NCBI RefSeq assembly: GCF_023065955.2
Contig: NW_026623078.1
Location: forward strand, 7,326,199 to 7,390,198
Length of the DNA stretch: 64,000 nucleotides
Source: Ursus arctos
Lineage: Eukaryota > Chordata > Mammalia > Carnivora > Ursidae
Direction of reading: 5' to 3'
Shown: in pieces, positions 20,041 through 31,184 of the stretch
Position numbering within the stretch: position 1 is the first letter of the stretch
Layout: each line of letters starts with the position of its first letter
The notes under the pieces: model-generated
Seen by the model: only the letters and a program-made list of their open reading frames with translations
Told to the model about the DNA's origin: nothing
Databases searched by the model: none
Program-made: the position numbers and the translations under genes

Positions 20041-21180
20041 CCCCAGGATGTCCCTGTTTTCCTTCCAGGGAGCCCGTTACAGCCAAGAGTGACACTTACT
20101 AATGTCTCAGGGGAGGACTGCCTGAGCCACAAGCTAAGTATGCAAACATATCTCCCTCATTTTCCAATAAATTTCATTAATTTGGATTCCAAGTTTCCTT
20201 TCTGCAGGGGATAGAAAAACATTCTTGGAAACACTGGATTTCTCCTGTGTTTCAGATTATAGAGGTCCTTAGTGCATTGACCTCCCTCTCTCCTGCCCTC
20301 CATCCTGAATTTCTGTTGTGTAATGTGGATAGTTCTGTGTGGACAGCGGGTCCTCGCCACCACTGGATGGGGCCTCCCGTGGTGTGTGTGCAGGTCATGG
20401 GGCCAGGCTACTCTTGCAGTGGGTGTCCTGCATGGACTCATAAGATGAGGCAGGTCCCAGCTGGGCAGGACCCTCTGGCTGCTGAGGTCAGTCTGTGCAC
20501 TCTGAGTGTTTGGACCCCAAACCTCTCTGCTGGTTTCACCCCTTGTCCATCCACTCCCTAGAGCTGTCATGCAGGGGGCCACATAAATTGGAACCATCTG
20601 CTGGACCAGCAACATGCTCTGTGTGGTCCCTTGCAAAATGAAAATTCAGAGCCCCCTGGGCAGAAAGTTAGAGGTAATAAGCAGTTCTAGGCAAGAAAGA
20701 TAGAAATGATTTTCTCTAAAGTATTTTATGGCTTAGATAACATAATAGGATTAAAGAATCCATGAGTAACAGCATAAATTTACACATGATGAAGCCATCC
20801 TTTCGTTTCTAGGGGTAATGCAATCATGCCATTTTACCCAATTGATAACTAAACAGATCATTTTTCTGGCACAGTTTTGTAAAACTTTATGAAATATGTC
20901 ATTAAATGGATACTTTTAAGAAGTTAATTTTTGAATAATATCATCAAGTAATCACTGTCACTTTGGCAAATGTCGGATAACAACTATTCTTAGTTTATGC
21001 CTGTGAGAGGATTTTTGTTGGTGGTGGTGGTGTGAATGTAAGTATAGGTATTCAGAGTACCTTATAGGCTGTGATGGATCACAATGAATGGATTTCTGAA
21101 GTGATGCCAAAGTATAAATTATATTTATAACACCCAGAGCTGATTCTTGTGAACCAAAGTTTCCACAAAGATTCATTTTT
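20041..21180. other. No gene recognised (20.0-21.2 kb)
   Basis: Mixed-composition DNA. A 159-codon minus-strand frame (20,157-20,636) and a 104-codon plus-strand frame overlap it, neither with a recognisable domain. The segment from 20,690 on is AT-rich. Confidence 0.45.
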
Positions 21181-21380
21181 TTATTTTTATTTCTTTTAGA
21201 TTTTATTTATTTATTTGACAGAGAGACAGCCAGTGAGACAGGGAACACAAGCAGGAGAGTGAGAGAGGAAGGAGCAGGCTCCCAGTGGAGGAGCCCCATG
21301 TGGGGCTCGATCCCAGGACTCTGGGATCACGCCCTGACCTGAAGGCAGACACTTAACAACTGAGCCACCCAGGTGCCCCT
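21181..21380 (-). mobile_element. Carnivore SINE
   Basis: Reversed tail ttagattttatttatttatt at left and reversed head cacccaggtgcccct at right. Short flanking similarity (aaagatt) suggests the insertion-site duplication. Confidence 0.92.
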
Positions 21381-21931
21381 CGAAAAAGATTTAAATGGAA
21401 ACAACGCAATTTCAGGAACCTCAATTTAACTTGAAGTGTACTTTGTCATTTTCATGTTTCCTCTGGTATTTGCCATAACCTGATGATGTATCAATAGCCT
21501 CAAGTGGGCTCTGCATTTGCACATCATTCGTGTCCATCAAGAGTAGATGCTGGAAAACACCTGAAACCTCAATTTGGGGAACTAGGGACGGTCATCTGGG
21601 AAACAAGGATTGGCGAGAAATCAGGTGTGCCCCTTATTTTCAGCAGGGAGAGCAGGTCTATGAAGGAAAAACGCAGGCACTTGTTTTGAAAGAACTGTGG
21701 TGAGGGCTGGCTGCTAACAGTTGTTACATTGTCTCTAGTTCAGTCCAAAGTAGAAGGCTGTGTTGGAGGAGGTGGTCCGGTTGTAGCTGAGCAGTAACAA
21801 GTGCCAGGAGTCCACAGTTCGTGGTGTTCGGAAACTGAAAGAGGAGATGTGCAGATGTATTATTTCTGTGTCCTCGTTTCCACTCTAGTTGGAGTGGCTC
21901 TCTTAGCAAAACTTACTTCATTTTGAATCTT
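21381..21931. other. No gene recognised (21.4-21.9 kb)
   Basis: Unique-looking DNA with only short open frames (about 60 codons). Confidence 0.5.
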
Positions 21932-22060
21932 TTTAAAAATTTTTTATTGTGTTATGTTAGGCACCATACAGTACATCCTTAGTTTTGGATATAATGTTCC
22001 ATGATTTATTGTTTTCGTATAATACCCAGTGCTCCATGCAATATGTGCCCTCCCACTCAC
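21932..22060 (-). mobile_element. L1 3' UTR fragment
   Basis: tattgtgttatgttaggcac, catacagtacatccttagtt and cccagtgctccatgcaatat match the reversed young-L1 3' terminus. Similarity fades after about 22,050. Confidence 0.82.
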
Positions 22061-22164
22061 TCAACATACATGCACTCTCCTTACTCTTGTTCCCTCTTTC
22101 ATCCCCCCTCCCTCTTAACTCATCCCTGTTTACCTTATACATTTAATGTACACTTGGTATTTCC

Positions 22165-22290
22165 TGAGTACCCGCTATCCTCCGTAGAATGTAAGGTGCC
22201 CCAAGGCAGCGATTTCGTTCTTGCTTGTTGCTCTGTCCCAGAGCTTAGAACAATAACATAACACGTGCAGTGAAGGGTTGCTTAAGAAAT
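22165..22290 (+). mobile_element. L2 relic
   Basis: gtagaatgtaaggtgcccca, aggcagcgatttcgttcttg and cagagcttagaaca follow the order of the L2 3' region. Diverged. Confidence 0.5.
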
Positions 22291-22439
22291 GAGCAAACAG
22301 AGCTTAGTTAAGTGTTTGGCTTAACGCTACACCTCATTTTTAAGGCTTAATTTATAGTGGGGTTAACACTGTTTACCTCACAATGGATATGTGATGCAAA
22401 GAGATGGAAAAGCATTCTTTCAACTCTCTATTGTCATAG

Positions 22440-22885
22440 CCTGTGAAAATAAAGAGAAGCCTTGTCAAAGCGAACTCAGGGGAAGCTGGAAGGGACAATC
22501 ACAGCACTCAGTGTCAGTTACAGGAAGGATTGTCAATTACAGACCCAACAGAAGAATCCTCAACAGGAAAGAATCATCAATTACAGGCCCCAGCAGAAAA
22601 AGATGTACATTGCATGTCCTACAAGAAATTGACTACCCCTGCAACCCAGACAATAAGAAACTGTCATCACCCCCATTTCTTGCTTTTCTGCAATGGACTT
22701 TCCTTCAAAACAACCTCTCCTGACTTCCTCCTTCTTTGCCATAAAATAAGTCCCTCTCCTTTGTTTGTTGAACTTGGCTATGGTTTTGCCATAGCTTGCA
22801 GGTCCTGAATTGTAATCTCTGTTAATCCCAAATAAATGCATTTTTGCTGGTAAAATATCTGATTGTTTTATTTTTAGGTGGAACG
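22440..22885 (+). mobile_element. Probable ERVL-type solo LTR
   Basis: The end region has a polyadenylation signal in cccaaataaatgcatttttg, then ctggtaaaatatctgattg, the arrangement of old ERVL-class LTRs. The overlapping 110- and 121-codon open frames (22,391-22,808) are likely accidental. Borders are uncertain. Confidence 0.45.
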
Positions 22886-22889
22886 ATCC

Positions 22890-23324
22890 AAACTCAGGAT
22901 GTCCCAAAGGGAACTGTCTTCATTTATTTAAAGAAAAAATAGTAGATGCCTCTCACTCCCCTGCTCTCATGTAACTTTCATGCTAGTTAGAAAGACACCT
23001 ATTCAACAATCACAGAGTTACAGAATTCAAAATTGTTATAGATGACATAAGAAATAACAGCAACAATAATAATAATCAACAACAATAATACTGCGTTTAG
23101 GCATCCACAAAGAATATTGCCATTAGGCTGGCAGAGTTCTTTTGTAGATATCTACCCTGGGAAATGCTGGAATGTAGGGCATGCAACAAACCTCTGCCTG
23201 CAAGAAGGAAGGAGAAAGCTTCTCTTTAGCCAAGATCAGGGACCTGACTCATTTTTCATGGTGGGTCAATTAGCACATCCTAATATCCATGGGTACCTGC
23301 TGTCTTTAAAAGTAGAAAGAAGCT
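22890..23324. other. No gene recognised (22.9-23.3 kb)
   Basis: About 22,950-23,070 (catgctagttagaaagacac, caacaatcacagagttacag) may be an L2 fragment. An (AAC/AAT)n-like stretch lies at 23,050-23,095. The rest is unique-looking. Confidence 0.4.
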
Positions 23325-23527
23325 GGGGCTCCTGGGTGGCTCAGTTGGTTGAGTGTCTGCCCTCAGCTCAGGTCATGATCCCGGGGACAGGTCATGATCC
23401 CAGGGTCGTGGAATTGAGCCCTGTGTTGGCCTCCCCGCTTGGAGGGTAGCCTGCTTCTCCCTTTCCCCGGCTTGTGCTCTCTCTCTCTCTCAAATAAATA
23501 AATGAAATTTAAAAAAAAAAGAAAAAA
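23325..23527 (+). mobile_element. Carnivore SINE with an internal duplication
   Basis: Head ggggctcctgggtggctcag and tail caaataaataaatgaaattt. The box-B region caggtcatgatccc is present twice, about 19-20 bp apart (about 23,365-23,402), probably by replication slippage. Confidence 0.92.
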
Positions 23528-23574
23528 GTAGTACAGCATAGTGACAAGGCCTCCAATCTCAGTCTTCCTGCCCA

Positions 23575-23700
23575 TTAGATCACCTTTCTGGGTGTCAGTG
23601 TTTGCATCTATAAAATGGGGATGATAGTAAGAGCATTTGCTTCTACATTGGTAGATGGTTGAATGAGATAATACATGTAAATGACATGATGCATTATGAG
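23575..23700 (+). mobile_element. MIR SINE
   Basis: gtttgcatctataaaatggg, gatgatagtaagagc and gaatgagataatacatgtaa follow the MIR core and 3' order. Confidence 0.65.
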
Positions 23701-23949
23701 TGACTGGGATTATTCTGGAATTATTCTGGTAAATACATCCTAGAAAAGTGGGCTTAAAATGGACCCTAAAAATCATTATAGTCTACCTAATAGTTCGTGG
23801 ATTATTGCAATGCCTAGCTTTATTTTCTTTCTTTAGCTGCCTATCATTTAACCATTTCAGTTTAAATGCATACACCCTTCAATAAAAGGATTAGGAAAAA
23901 AAGGAGAATAAGCTATTATTTAATGTACCGTGTGTAATAACGCCCCAGG
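23701..23949. other. No gene recognised (23.7-23.95 kb)
   Basis: AT-rich, no open frame of note. Confidence 0.5.
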
Positions 23950-24310
23950 CACTTCGGCCTCATTTTTGTTTTTCTGCTTCAGGATTTTTACTGTTCCCTT
24001 TGCCTGACATGCTTTTCCCTGGGGCATGTGCCTGGAAGGCAGCTATACACCACTGAGGCCTCCACTCAAGTGTCTGCTCCTCAGAGTGCCCTTTCCGGAG
24101 CCCCCGACACAGCCTCCACACTCAGCCCACCTTCTCCTATAGTTGTCATTACTATATCAAGTGATTCTGTTCTTTGATGTTTCCCTGCCGTTGCCTGTCT
24201 TCCCTCCAAACTGTGAACTCCATGAAGGCAGGACAATGTCTATCTGGTTCACCACTCTGCCCCTGGTGTCTGGAACAGTCCCGGGAACAGGAAAGTTTTC
24301 TCAAATGTCT
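23950..24310 (+). mobile_element. L2 LINE 3' region
   Basis: gcctccactcaagtgtctgc, tcctcagagtgccctttccg, tgaactccatgaaggcagga and ctggaacagtcccgggaaca match the L2 3' order over more than 300 bp. Confidence 0.68.
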
Positions 24311-24390
24311 GTCAGGTGGAGGTGGAGCAATAATGTGGAGTACGCAAAAGGGCCAGGGGAGGAAGAAAAACAATAAAAATACTGAAAATA

Positions 24391-24573
24391 AGGGGCGGCT
24401 GGGTGGCTCAGTCATTGGGCGTCTGCCTTCAGCTCAGGGCGTGATCCTGGAGTTCTGGGATCGAGCCCCATGTTGGGCTCTTCCGCTGGGAGCCTGCTTC
24501 TTCCTTTCCCGCTCCCCCTGCTTGTGTTCCCTGTTGCTGGCTGTCTCTCTCTCTGTCAAATGAATGGGTAAGA

Positions 24574-24621
<48 letters not shown>
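24391..24621 (+). mobile_element. Young carnivore SINE with 46-base A-tail
   Basis: Head ggggcggctgggtggctcag and tail tcaaatgaatgggtaagatc, then an uninterrupted A-run at 24,577-24,622. Perfect 10-bp duplication actgaaaata at 24,381-24,390 and 24,622-24,631. Confidence 0.94.
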
Positions 24622-24624
<3 letters not shown>

Positions 24625-24741
24625 GAAAATAGCCTGTTTTCTCCACTTAGCAACTTCACATATATTTGTACAGTACTAAAATAGCAGGCCATTTACAATT
24701 AAATATAATAATTTCTACCTCCAAATGCTCACAACCCTTGA

Positions 24742-24921
24742 CTTTTTAAAAAGATTTTATTTATTTATCTATTTGAGAGAGAGAGAGAACAGGCAGAGGA
24801 AGAGGAAGAAGCAGTCTCCCCACTGAGCAAGGAGCCCAATGCAGGACTCGATCCTAGCACCCTGGGATCATGACCTGGGCTGAAGGCAAATGCTTAACTG
24901 ACTGAGCCACCCAGGCGACCC
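24742..24921 (-). mobile_element. Carnivore SINE
   Basis: Reversed SINE with target-site duplication acccttga at 24,734-24,741 and 24,922-24,929. Confidence 0.92.
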
Positions 24922-24929
24922 ACCCTTGA

Positions 24930-25529
24930 ACTACTGATGCTCAGCTTATTGTACTTCATTTTCTGGTGACTTGTGAATGTCTTATTTCTCTAACTGGACT
25001 ATAAATTTCTTCCATCAGGGGTGCAGGACATTCATTTAATTTTAATTTCATGTAAACAATGAATAACAATCAGTAAAAGGACATTCCTAATATTGCATGG
25101 GATATCATATTTGTTGCTTATTCAGAGAAGCCAAACGAGGGCTCAAAGCCTGAATCAGTCTGCCAAATTCCTGTCCCCTAGTGGAAGAGATATACTCTGG
25201 GGCCTGAGCTCAAGGACTGAGTAAGGCAGAGAGAACAGGCAAGTCTCCATAACTGCACTTCTAATCCTGACCCACCCTCCTGCTAGATGTCCAGGCCATT
25301 CGAACAGGCAGTGCCTCTTTCTCTTTGGACTGACTCTACCAAATTACTAGACTCCTAGAGGACTTGCATCAAGCCTCGCTCTGCAGACGTGAGACACATG
25401 GTGTTTTTAGTCTTTGTCATCACATAGAAACTAACACACATCAATACAAATTCACATCCTTACTATAACGAACTGCACAGTCTGGAGGAAGGCTAAGCAT
25501 ACCAATGGCCCAGCAGTGAGTTCCAGGTT
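24930..25529. other. No gene recognised (24.9-25.5 kb)
   Basis: Unique-looking AT-rich DNA without open frames or clear repeats. Confidence 0.5.
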
Positions 25530-25745
25530 TGGGAAGTACTCGCCATGCAGAAGCATCATCTCATTTAGCCTTTGCAACAACCCTACAAGGCAGAATATCT
25601 GTTATCACACCCATTTTTCAGAAAACGGACCTGAGGCTCACAGAGTTTAAGTCACATAGCTAGAAAGAAGCAGAGTGAGAACTTGACCCCAAGCATATTG
25701 GCTCAAGCATCTATGCTTGTAACTACCTCATTCTACTTTTGCCTG
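25530..25745 (-). mobile_element. MIR SINE
   Basis: Reversed MIR: catctcatttagcctttgca, acaaccctacaaggcagaat, tcacacccatttttcagaaa, gaggctcacagagtttaagt and cacatagctagaaagaagca occur in consensus order. Confidence 0.8.
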
Positions 25746-27009
25746 GAGCAGTTCAGGGTACAGAGAGAGGAAAATAAACAGATTTTCCAAAAGGAAAGTT
25801 AGAAGCATGTGGTAAGGAAAATGATGGGGTCGTGGCGCTTTTCCAGACCCTAGAATGTACAGAGAAAAAAACTGTGGCTTCAAGTCACATAATCCAAGCA
25901 TGAAGCAATTGCTTGTGAATTCTGCTGTATCACAAATGTCTCATTTAACCCCTTCAGATCTAGAGTTAGGCGTGTCCTTCAGTCCCCAGTTCAGTGGAGT
26001 GTCAATACTAGGGTCTTGAGGCAAAGACAAGTTACGTGCCACAGCCCCTAAGGAAATACTGAGCATCCAGCTAATGTAAAATCAAGGATCCTTTACCCCA
26101 CCCTGCCCTCTCCCTGGGCAAGAGTGCGCCCTTTCCACACAAATTCCAAAGCCTAGAGAATGAGACAAATGAACTTGTGTTTGTTTCCTGTAGATTGGGG
26201 AAAAGTGTTTGGTGGCAGATTCCAAATGGTTTACTTGTTGCCGGAGTTAGTTCCTGGTCTTAACACCAACTCTGAAAGGACATTATTGCAACAACAACAA
26301 AGCAGCAGCAGCTTCATTTGCACAAAAAACTCCCTGGCCAGGGACACAAGTCTCTGGAATACAGTTGTGACTTGGTGTCAAACAAAATATGTAACTTTGG
26401 AAGCGCTCAAAGTAGGTGTGCTCAGATGGGCAGAAGGTAAAAGCTGCCAGAGTTGATGGTTTTAAAATGTGAACAGAACTAAATTTCACCTTGTCTCAGG
26501 ACACAAGAGCATAAACATAATTCTGTTTGAGGGAAATAAAAAAGGCAACCTTCATCAACAACGGAAGGCACAAATGGTGCAGGAGAAGACCTTTGTTTCT
26601 CTGCTCAAAATGTAGCTGAAAATATACATTTTGCAGCTGTATTTTAAAATACATAACATTTTTGGAAGCCAGTCCCTTGTCATCAATCTGACAGTCCACT
26701 TCTGCCAGAGCTTTAACATTTTCAAAACGTAATCTTCAAAGCCCAAACAAGAAAAAGAGTCTAAAGGACATGAAGGATCCCTGGGGGGGATCCCTGTTTG
26801 ATGACAACGCACACTGCCATGAATTGCCCCTGTCAGAGGGAGGAGGCGAGAGAGCAGATGGCTGTGTTAGCTGACCGGACAGGTGAACAACAGAGACAGC
26901 CATTCCATTTGCTCAGGTAACTGGAGTACTTCTTCCACTCAGGTTTCTCTGGATCCACCACGTGTCAGGACCCTTTCAGGTGAAAATCACAGCCACCCAA
27001 CTCAACAAA
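25746..27009. other. No gene recognised (25.7-27.0 kb)
   Basis: Open frames up to 98 codons (26,160-26,456 plus; 26,283-26,812 minus) show no domain. No repeat could be named. Confidence 0.45.
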
Positions 27010-27400
27010 CAAGCTAAAGCAAGAAATGAAATCGATTGGCTTACATGACTGCATGACTGCACGTGAGTTCCACGTGACTGCAAAATGTAGTCCAGGAGTC
27101 CCAGGCTAGATGCTCAGTGTCACGAGACTTCCACTGTTTCCATCACCATGGTCCTCTCAGATCTCTTTCCTTCCGTGTTGACTTCATCATCCCAACAGAG
27201 ACCCAAAATGGCTTTCAACAACTCAGGCAAAAAAAAAAAAAAGGCTTTAGTATAATTCCCATTGGTCTAGCTCTGAGTCACATGCTCCAGGTTCTGAACC
27301 AATCACTGTAGCCAGAGGGATGGCTGATGCTGATTGGTCACATCTGGGGCACGTGTTCACTGGTGGCGCTAGGAATGAGGTGTGTTACCTTATAAACCTG
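27010..27400. other. Candidate ancient interspersed repeat
   Basis: gaaatgaaatcgattggctt, ctctgagtcacatgctccag, ctgaaccaatcactgtagcc and gatgctgattggtcacatct have the feel of an old mammalian repeat with several inverted CCAAT boxes. I cannot name the family. Confidence 0.35.
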
Positions 27401-27731
27401 GAAGGATGGTGACTCTGCCCCCTCCCCCCTCCCCCCGGTCACCTGCTATAACTGGTAGGAGGGGAATAGATCCTGGGCAGGCAAGAGCAGAATTCATTCT
27501 ATCTTCACCATGGGATGTCCTGAGCCTTCTTGCACATCTCCAGTGATTCTTCGAATGTTCACTTCTTGTTCAGAACTTCTCCCATATGTTTTCCTGTTAC
27601 ACTTGGCGATTTCCTCAACACTCCTGAGGCGGGGGTTATAGGTTTAGGCTGAATCACCTTAAACATCTGACACGACCCCCCTTCCTTTATTGCCCAAGAT
27701 GCCCCTATTATGCATTATTGTGCATAATCCC

Positions 27732-28190
27732 TGCTATGGTCTGAATATTTGTGGCCTCTTAAATCCATATATTAAAATCCTAACTCCCAATGTGACGGCA
27801 TTAGGGGGTGGGGTCTTGGAGGTGTTTAGGTTATGAAGGTGGACCCCTCATAAATGGGATTACAAAAGAGATCCCACAGGGGCACCTGGGTGGCTCAGCC
27901 TGTTGGGCATCTGCCTTCAGCTCAGGTCATGATCCCAGAATCCTAGGATTGAGCCCCACACTGGGCTCCCTGCTTGGCTGGGAGTCTGCTTCTCCCTCTG
28001 TCTCTGCTCTGCTCGTGTTCTCTCTCAGTCTCTCTCTCAAATAAATAAATAGAACCTTTTAAAAAAATTAATTAAATTAAATTTAAAAAAGAGAGATCCC
28101 ACAGAGTTCCCTTGTCCCTTCCACCATGACAAAGTAAGAAGGCACCAGCTATGAACAAAGAAGGCAGCGCTCACCAGAAAATGACCATGA
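27732..28190 (+). mobile_element. MaLR (MLT1/MST-type) LTR, left part, interrupted by a SINE
   Basis: ctatggtctgaatatttgtg, aaaatcctaactcccaatgt, ggaggtgtttaggttatgaa and ggtggacccctcataaatgg follow the MaLR LTR order. After the SINE, acagagttcccttgtccctt continues it to about 28,190. The missing end reappears at 28,838. Confidence 0.82.
27880..28091 (+). mobile_element. Carnivore SINE inside the MaLR LTR
   Basis: Perfect 13-bp duplication agagatcccacag at 27,867-27,879 and 28,092-28,104. The tail aataaataaatagaacctt is followed by an AT-rich extension. Confidence 0.93.
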
Positions 28191-28834
28191 TGCCCTAACA
28201 GCACTCCTTCTGGGCTTAAGGGGTCACTTGCTTCAAGTGAACACAGTCCTTACTTGCTGACCTAAGGCTCTTGACCTGTAACAGAACTAATTGCCTTGCT
28301 TTGAGATTTGCAGGCCACTCACCTTAAGGAATGAAGAACCAGAACTTTCCCAGGCCACAGAGGTCAGCAAGTCTGTTTGAAGCCACCTCGGTTTTCTGAT
28401 CAGCCTAGCAATTTTTTTTTTGACCAAAATGTTTTTCTTTCTTTTAGGTCACACAAATGACTTTACTGACCTCCCTTGGCATGCCCTCCTTTGCAGAAAG
28501 AACAGAGGACTCCTGCACATCATGGAACAAGAACCAGATCCCCTTGCACAACCCCAGAGCACTGAAGCAACATTTGTAGCTGGCATGGAGTCTGCACATG
28601 ATGAAGAAATGTTGCAGGCCACTGCACCCCCTTTGCTGATGAATGACCCTAAACCCCTTTAAAAATGCCTGGGCCAGGCGGAAACCTCAGAGTTGGCTTT
28701 TGGATAGGAGCCCACCTTCTCCCAAGGTTGCCGGTCTCTTGAATAAAGCTCAAATTCCTTTCCAATCGAAACTCATCTCTTCCATGATGATCTTTCAGGT
28801 GATATGCAGCCAAACTTGGGTTCACTAACAATGC
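28191..28834 (+). mobile_element. Probable solo retroviral LTR inserted in the MaLR LTR
   Basis: This 640-bp block splits the MaLR sequence: the left part stops near ccatgatg and the right part resumes at ttgatcttggatttttcagc. Inside lie a TATA-like region (cctttaaaaatgcctgg), a polyadenylation signal (cttgaataaagctcaaattc) and an R-U5-like end (gatctttcaggtgatatg...cactaaca). No gag/pol/env is seen and no exact terminal duplication could be fixed. The open frames 28,420-28,828 are probably accidental. Confidence 0.5.
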
Positions 28835-28837
28835 TGA

Positions 28838-28925
28838 CTTGATCTTGGATTTTTCAGCCTCCAGAACTGTGAGCGAGCATTTTTGTTATTTACAAACTAT
28901 CTAGGCTATGGTATGGGCTAAGGAC
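28838..28925 (+). mobile_element. MaLR LTR, right part
   Basis: ttgatcttggatttttcagc and ctccagaactgtgagcgagc, then atttacaaac and tatctaggctatggtat, complete the LTR begun at 27,732. Confidence 0.75.
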
Positions 28926-29309
28926 TTGGGCAGGGAGTGGGTTTGGAATTAGAGCATATCACAGAAAACCAGAGAACCCCAAATGCCAGATAGCACTGAC
29001 GGTCCATCTTATGAGCCTTCTGATGCCAGAAGGCTGGGGTCAACTTCCTCCCCACGCAGCCATTGTCCCAGCTCTTGTATCGTGCTCCCATCTCAAGGCC
29101 TCCGCCATGTGTTTTTCAGGCACCAGGTGAAAATCAGAAATTCAGATGATTTTATTATTTGAGCAGTTTAGCTTCTTTTGTCTCCAGTTCTCCATTCCAG
29201 GCTATGCTCTGGGCTTTGCCTTTCATAACCAAAAAGGCCGCTGAAGTATTTTCCTAAATCACAGTCATAAAACACTTCTTTCCTAAGTTAAGACTGGCGC
29301 CTCCCATAT
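28926..29309. other. No gene recognised (28.9-29.3 kb)
   Basis: Unique-looking DNA with no open frame or repeat I can support. Confidence 0.5.
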
Positions 29310-29675
29310 CTTGGCTATTGTACCACAATGCTGCAGTCAACATAGGGGTGTATGTATCTTTCCGAATTAGATATACACACCCTTATGTTTATTGTGGCAC
29401 TATTTACAGTAGCCAAGCTATGGAAGCAGCCCTAATGTCCATGAGTAGATGAATAAAGATGTGGTACTTATATACAACAGAAAATTACTCAGTCATAAAA
29501 AGGAATGAAATCTTGCCATTTGCAATGACATAGGTAGAACTAGAGGGTATAATGCTAAGTGCAATAAGCCAGTCAGAGAAAGACAAATACCATATGATTT
29601 CACTCCTATGTGGAACTTAAGAAACAAAACAAATGAACAAAGAAAAAAAAAGAGACAACCAAAAATCCAACTCTT

Positions 29676-29875
29676 TTTTTTCAAAGATTTTTTATTTATT
29701 TATTTTAACAGAGAGAGAGACAGCCAGCGAGAGAGGGAACACAAGCAGGGGGAGTGGGAGAGAAAGAAGTAGGCTCCCAGCAGAAAAGCCTGATGCGGGG
29801 CTCAATCCCAGAACTCTGGGATCACGCCCTGAACCAAAGGCAGATGCTCAACAACTGAGCCACACAGGCGCCCCC
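29676..29875 (-). mobile_element. Carnivore SINE nested in L1
   Basis: Reversed SINE with near-perfect 15-bp duplication (aaaaatccaactctt at 29,661-29,675; aaaaaaccaactctt at 29,876-29,890). Confidence 0.9.
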
Positions 29876-30012
29876 AAAAAACCAACTCTTAAGTACAGGT
29901 AAGAAACTGATGGCTGCCAGAGGGGAGGGAGGGCAGGGAACAAGTGAAATAGGTAATGGGGAGTAAGCTTATCATGACGAGCACTGAGAAATGTACAGAA
30001 CTGTTGAATTGT

Positions 30013-30148
30013 AGGACATCTGGGTGGCTCAGTTGGTTAAGTGTCTGACTCTTGGTCTCAGGTCAGATCTTGATCTTGGGGTCATGAGTTTGGGCCCCAC
30101 ATTGGGCTCCATGCTGGGCATGAAGCCTATTTTAAAAAAATAAATAAT
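30013..30148 (+). mobile_element. Short older SINE nested in L1
   Basis: tRNA-derived SINE without the CT-rich block: catctgggtggctcagttgg, then agcctattttaaaaaaataa. Perfect 11-bp duplication tgttgaattgt at 30,002-30,012 and 30,149-30,159. Confidence 0.9.
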
Positions 30149-30302
30149 TGTTGAATTGTTAAATTATACAATGAAACTAATATAACACTGTATGTTAATT
30201 ATATTGGAATTAAAAAATAAATATAATTTTTTTTTTAAAACTGGTGCCTTTTAGTGCAAGTCAAAACCACAGTGATATATGACTTTAAAACTACTAGGAT
30301 GG

Positions 30303-30440
30303 GGGTGTCTGGGTGACTCAATCAGTTGGGTGTTGGACCCTTAATTTCAAGTAGGGTCGTGATCTCAGCATTGTGGGATCAAGCCCCACGTTGGGTATAG
30401 AGATTACTTAGCTAAATTAGACTTTAAAAAAAGAAATATA
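30303..30440 (+). mobile_element. Older tRNA-derived SINE
   Basis: Diverged copy: gggtgtctgggtgactcaat, gtcgtgatctcagcattgtg, aagccccacgttgggtatag and an actttaaaaaaag tail. Confidence 0.8.
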
Positions 30441-30830
30441 AGTAATGGAATATTTTTCAGCCACACAAAGGAATGAAATTTTGAAGTATGTGATCATATG
30501 AATGGACCTTGAAAACATTATGCTTAGTAAAATGAGCCAGACACAGAAGGACTAGTATTAGATGGTTCCATTTACATGAGGTACCCAGAATAGTTAAGTT
30601 CATAGGGACAGAAAGTGGAATAGAGTGACTGGGAGAGGGGAGAAGGAAGAGTTAATGTCTAATGGGTAGAGTGGTTTAGTGGAAGATGACGAATAAGTTT
30701 TGGATATAGATAACAGTAATGGCAACTATACAACATTATTAATGTATTTAATGCCACTGAATTGTACATTTATGAATGGTAAAAATGATAAATATTATGT
30801 TATGTACATTTAACCACAATATTAGTTGAT
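30441..30830 (+). mobile_element. Old L1 3' end
   Basis: tggaatatttttcagccaca, gaatggaccttgaaaacatt, atgcttagtaaaatgagcca, and 3' UTR words gccactgaattgtacattt and atgttatgtacatttaacca. Older than the young L1 family. Confidence 0.82.
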
Positions 30831-31184
30831 TGATTAATTGGCAACACCCCAAAATTTGTCATTTTTGCTTTTGTTGAGGCTTCTGCAGGGAAAAACTATA
30901 AATAGAAACGTATTACCTGACATGTAGGGACTTGGATATCACAGATAAACACTACAGTCTGTGATCATGCAAGTATTCAGAAACACATTCAGATGCTAGG
31001 GTTAAAGACATAAAAGATGAGCTAATGAGCAGCTGTTGGAATTTACTAGCGAGAGAGGTCGCCAGCTCACCGTCTTTTCCAGTTTTTATTCTTTCTACTC
31101 CAGTATCAAGAAAATGATTAATTTGAAATCTTGCTTTTAGCAAATGTTTTTGAGCTGACCATAATTCATCGTCGTGTATTTTTT
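30831..31184. other. No gene recognised (30.8-31.2 kb)
   Basis: AT-rich, with a 63-codon minus-strand frame that shows no domain. Confidence 0.5.

Larger units (their letters stand above)
29310..30235 (+). mobile_element. 5'-inverted, truncated L1 with two nested SINEs
   Basis: From about 29,366 the plus strand carries the L1 ORF2 end and 3' UTR (gtttattgtggcactattta, aaaaggaatgaaatcttgcc, gctaagtgcaataagccagt, ending gtatgttaattatattggaa and A-rich). The preceding 55 bp (tcttggctattgtaccacaa) is L1 sequence in the opposite orientation, the signature of twin priming. SINEs at 29,676-29,875 and 30,013-30,148 interrupt it. Confidence 0.85.

Noticed and set aside
22391..22808. Overlapping 110- and 121-codon plus-strand frames
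   Set aside because: They lie inside an LTR-like element ending in a polyadenylation signal and have no domain.
28420..28828. 60-80-codon plus-strand frames
   Set aside because: Inside the LTR-like insertion; no retroviral protein similarity seen.
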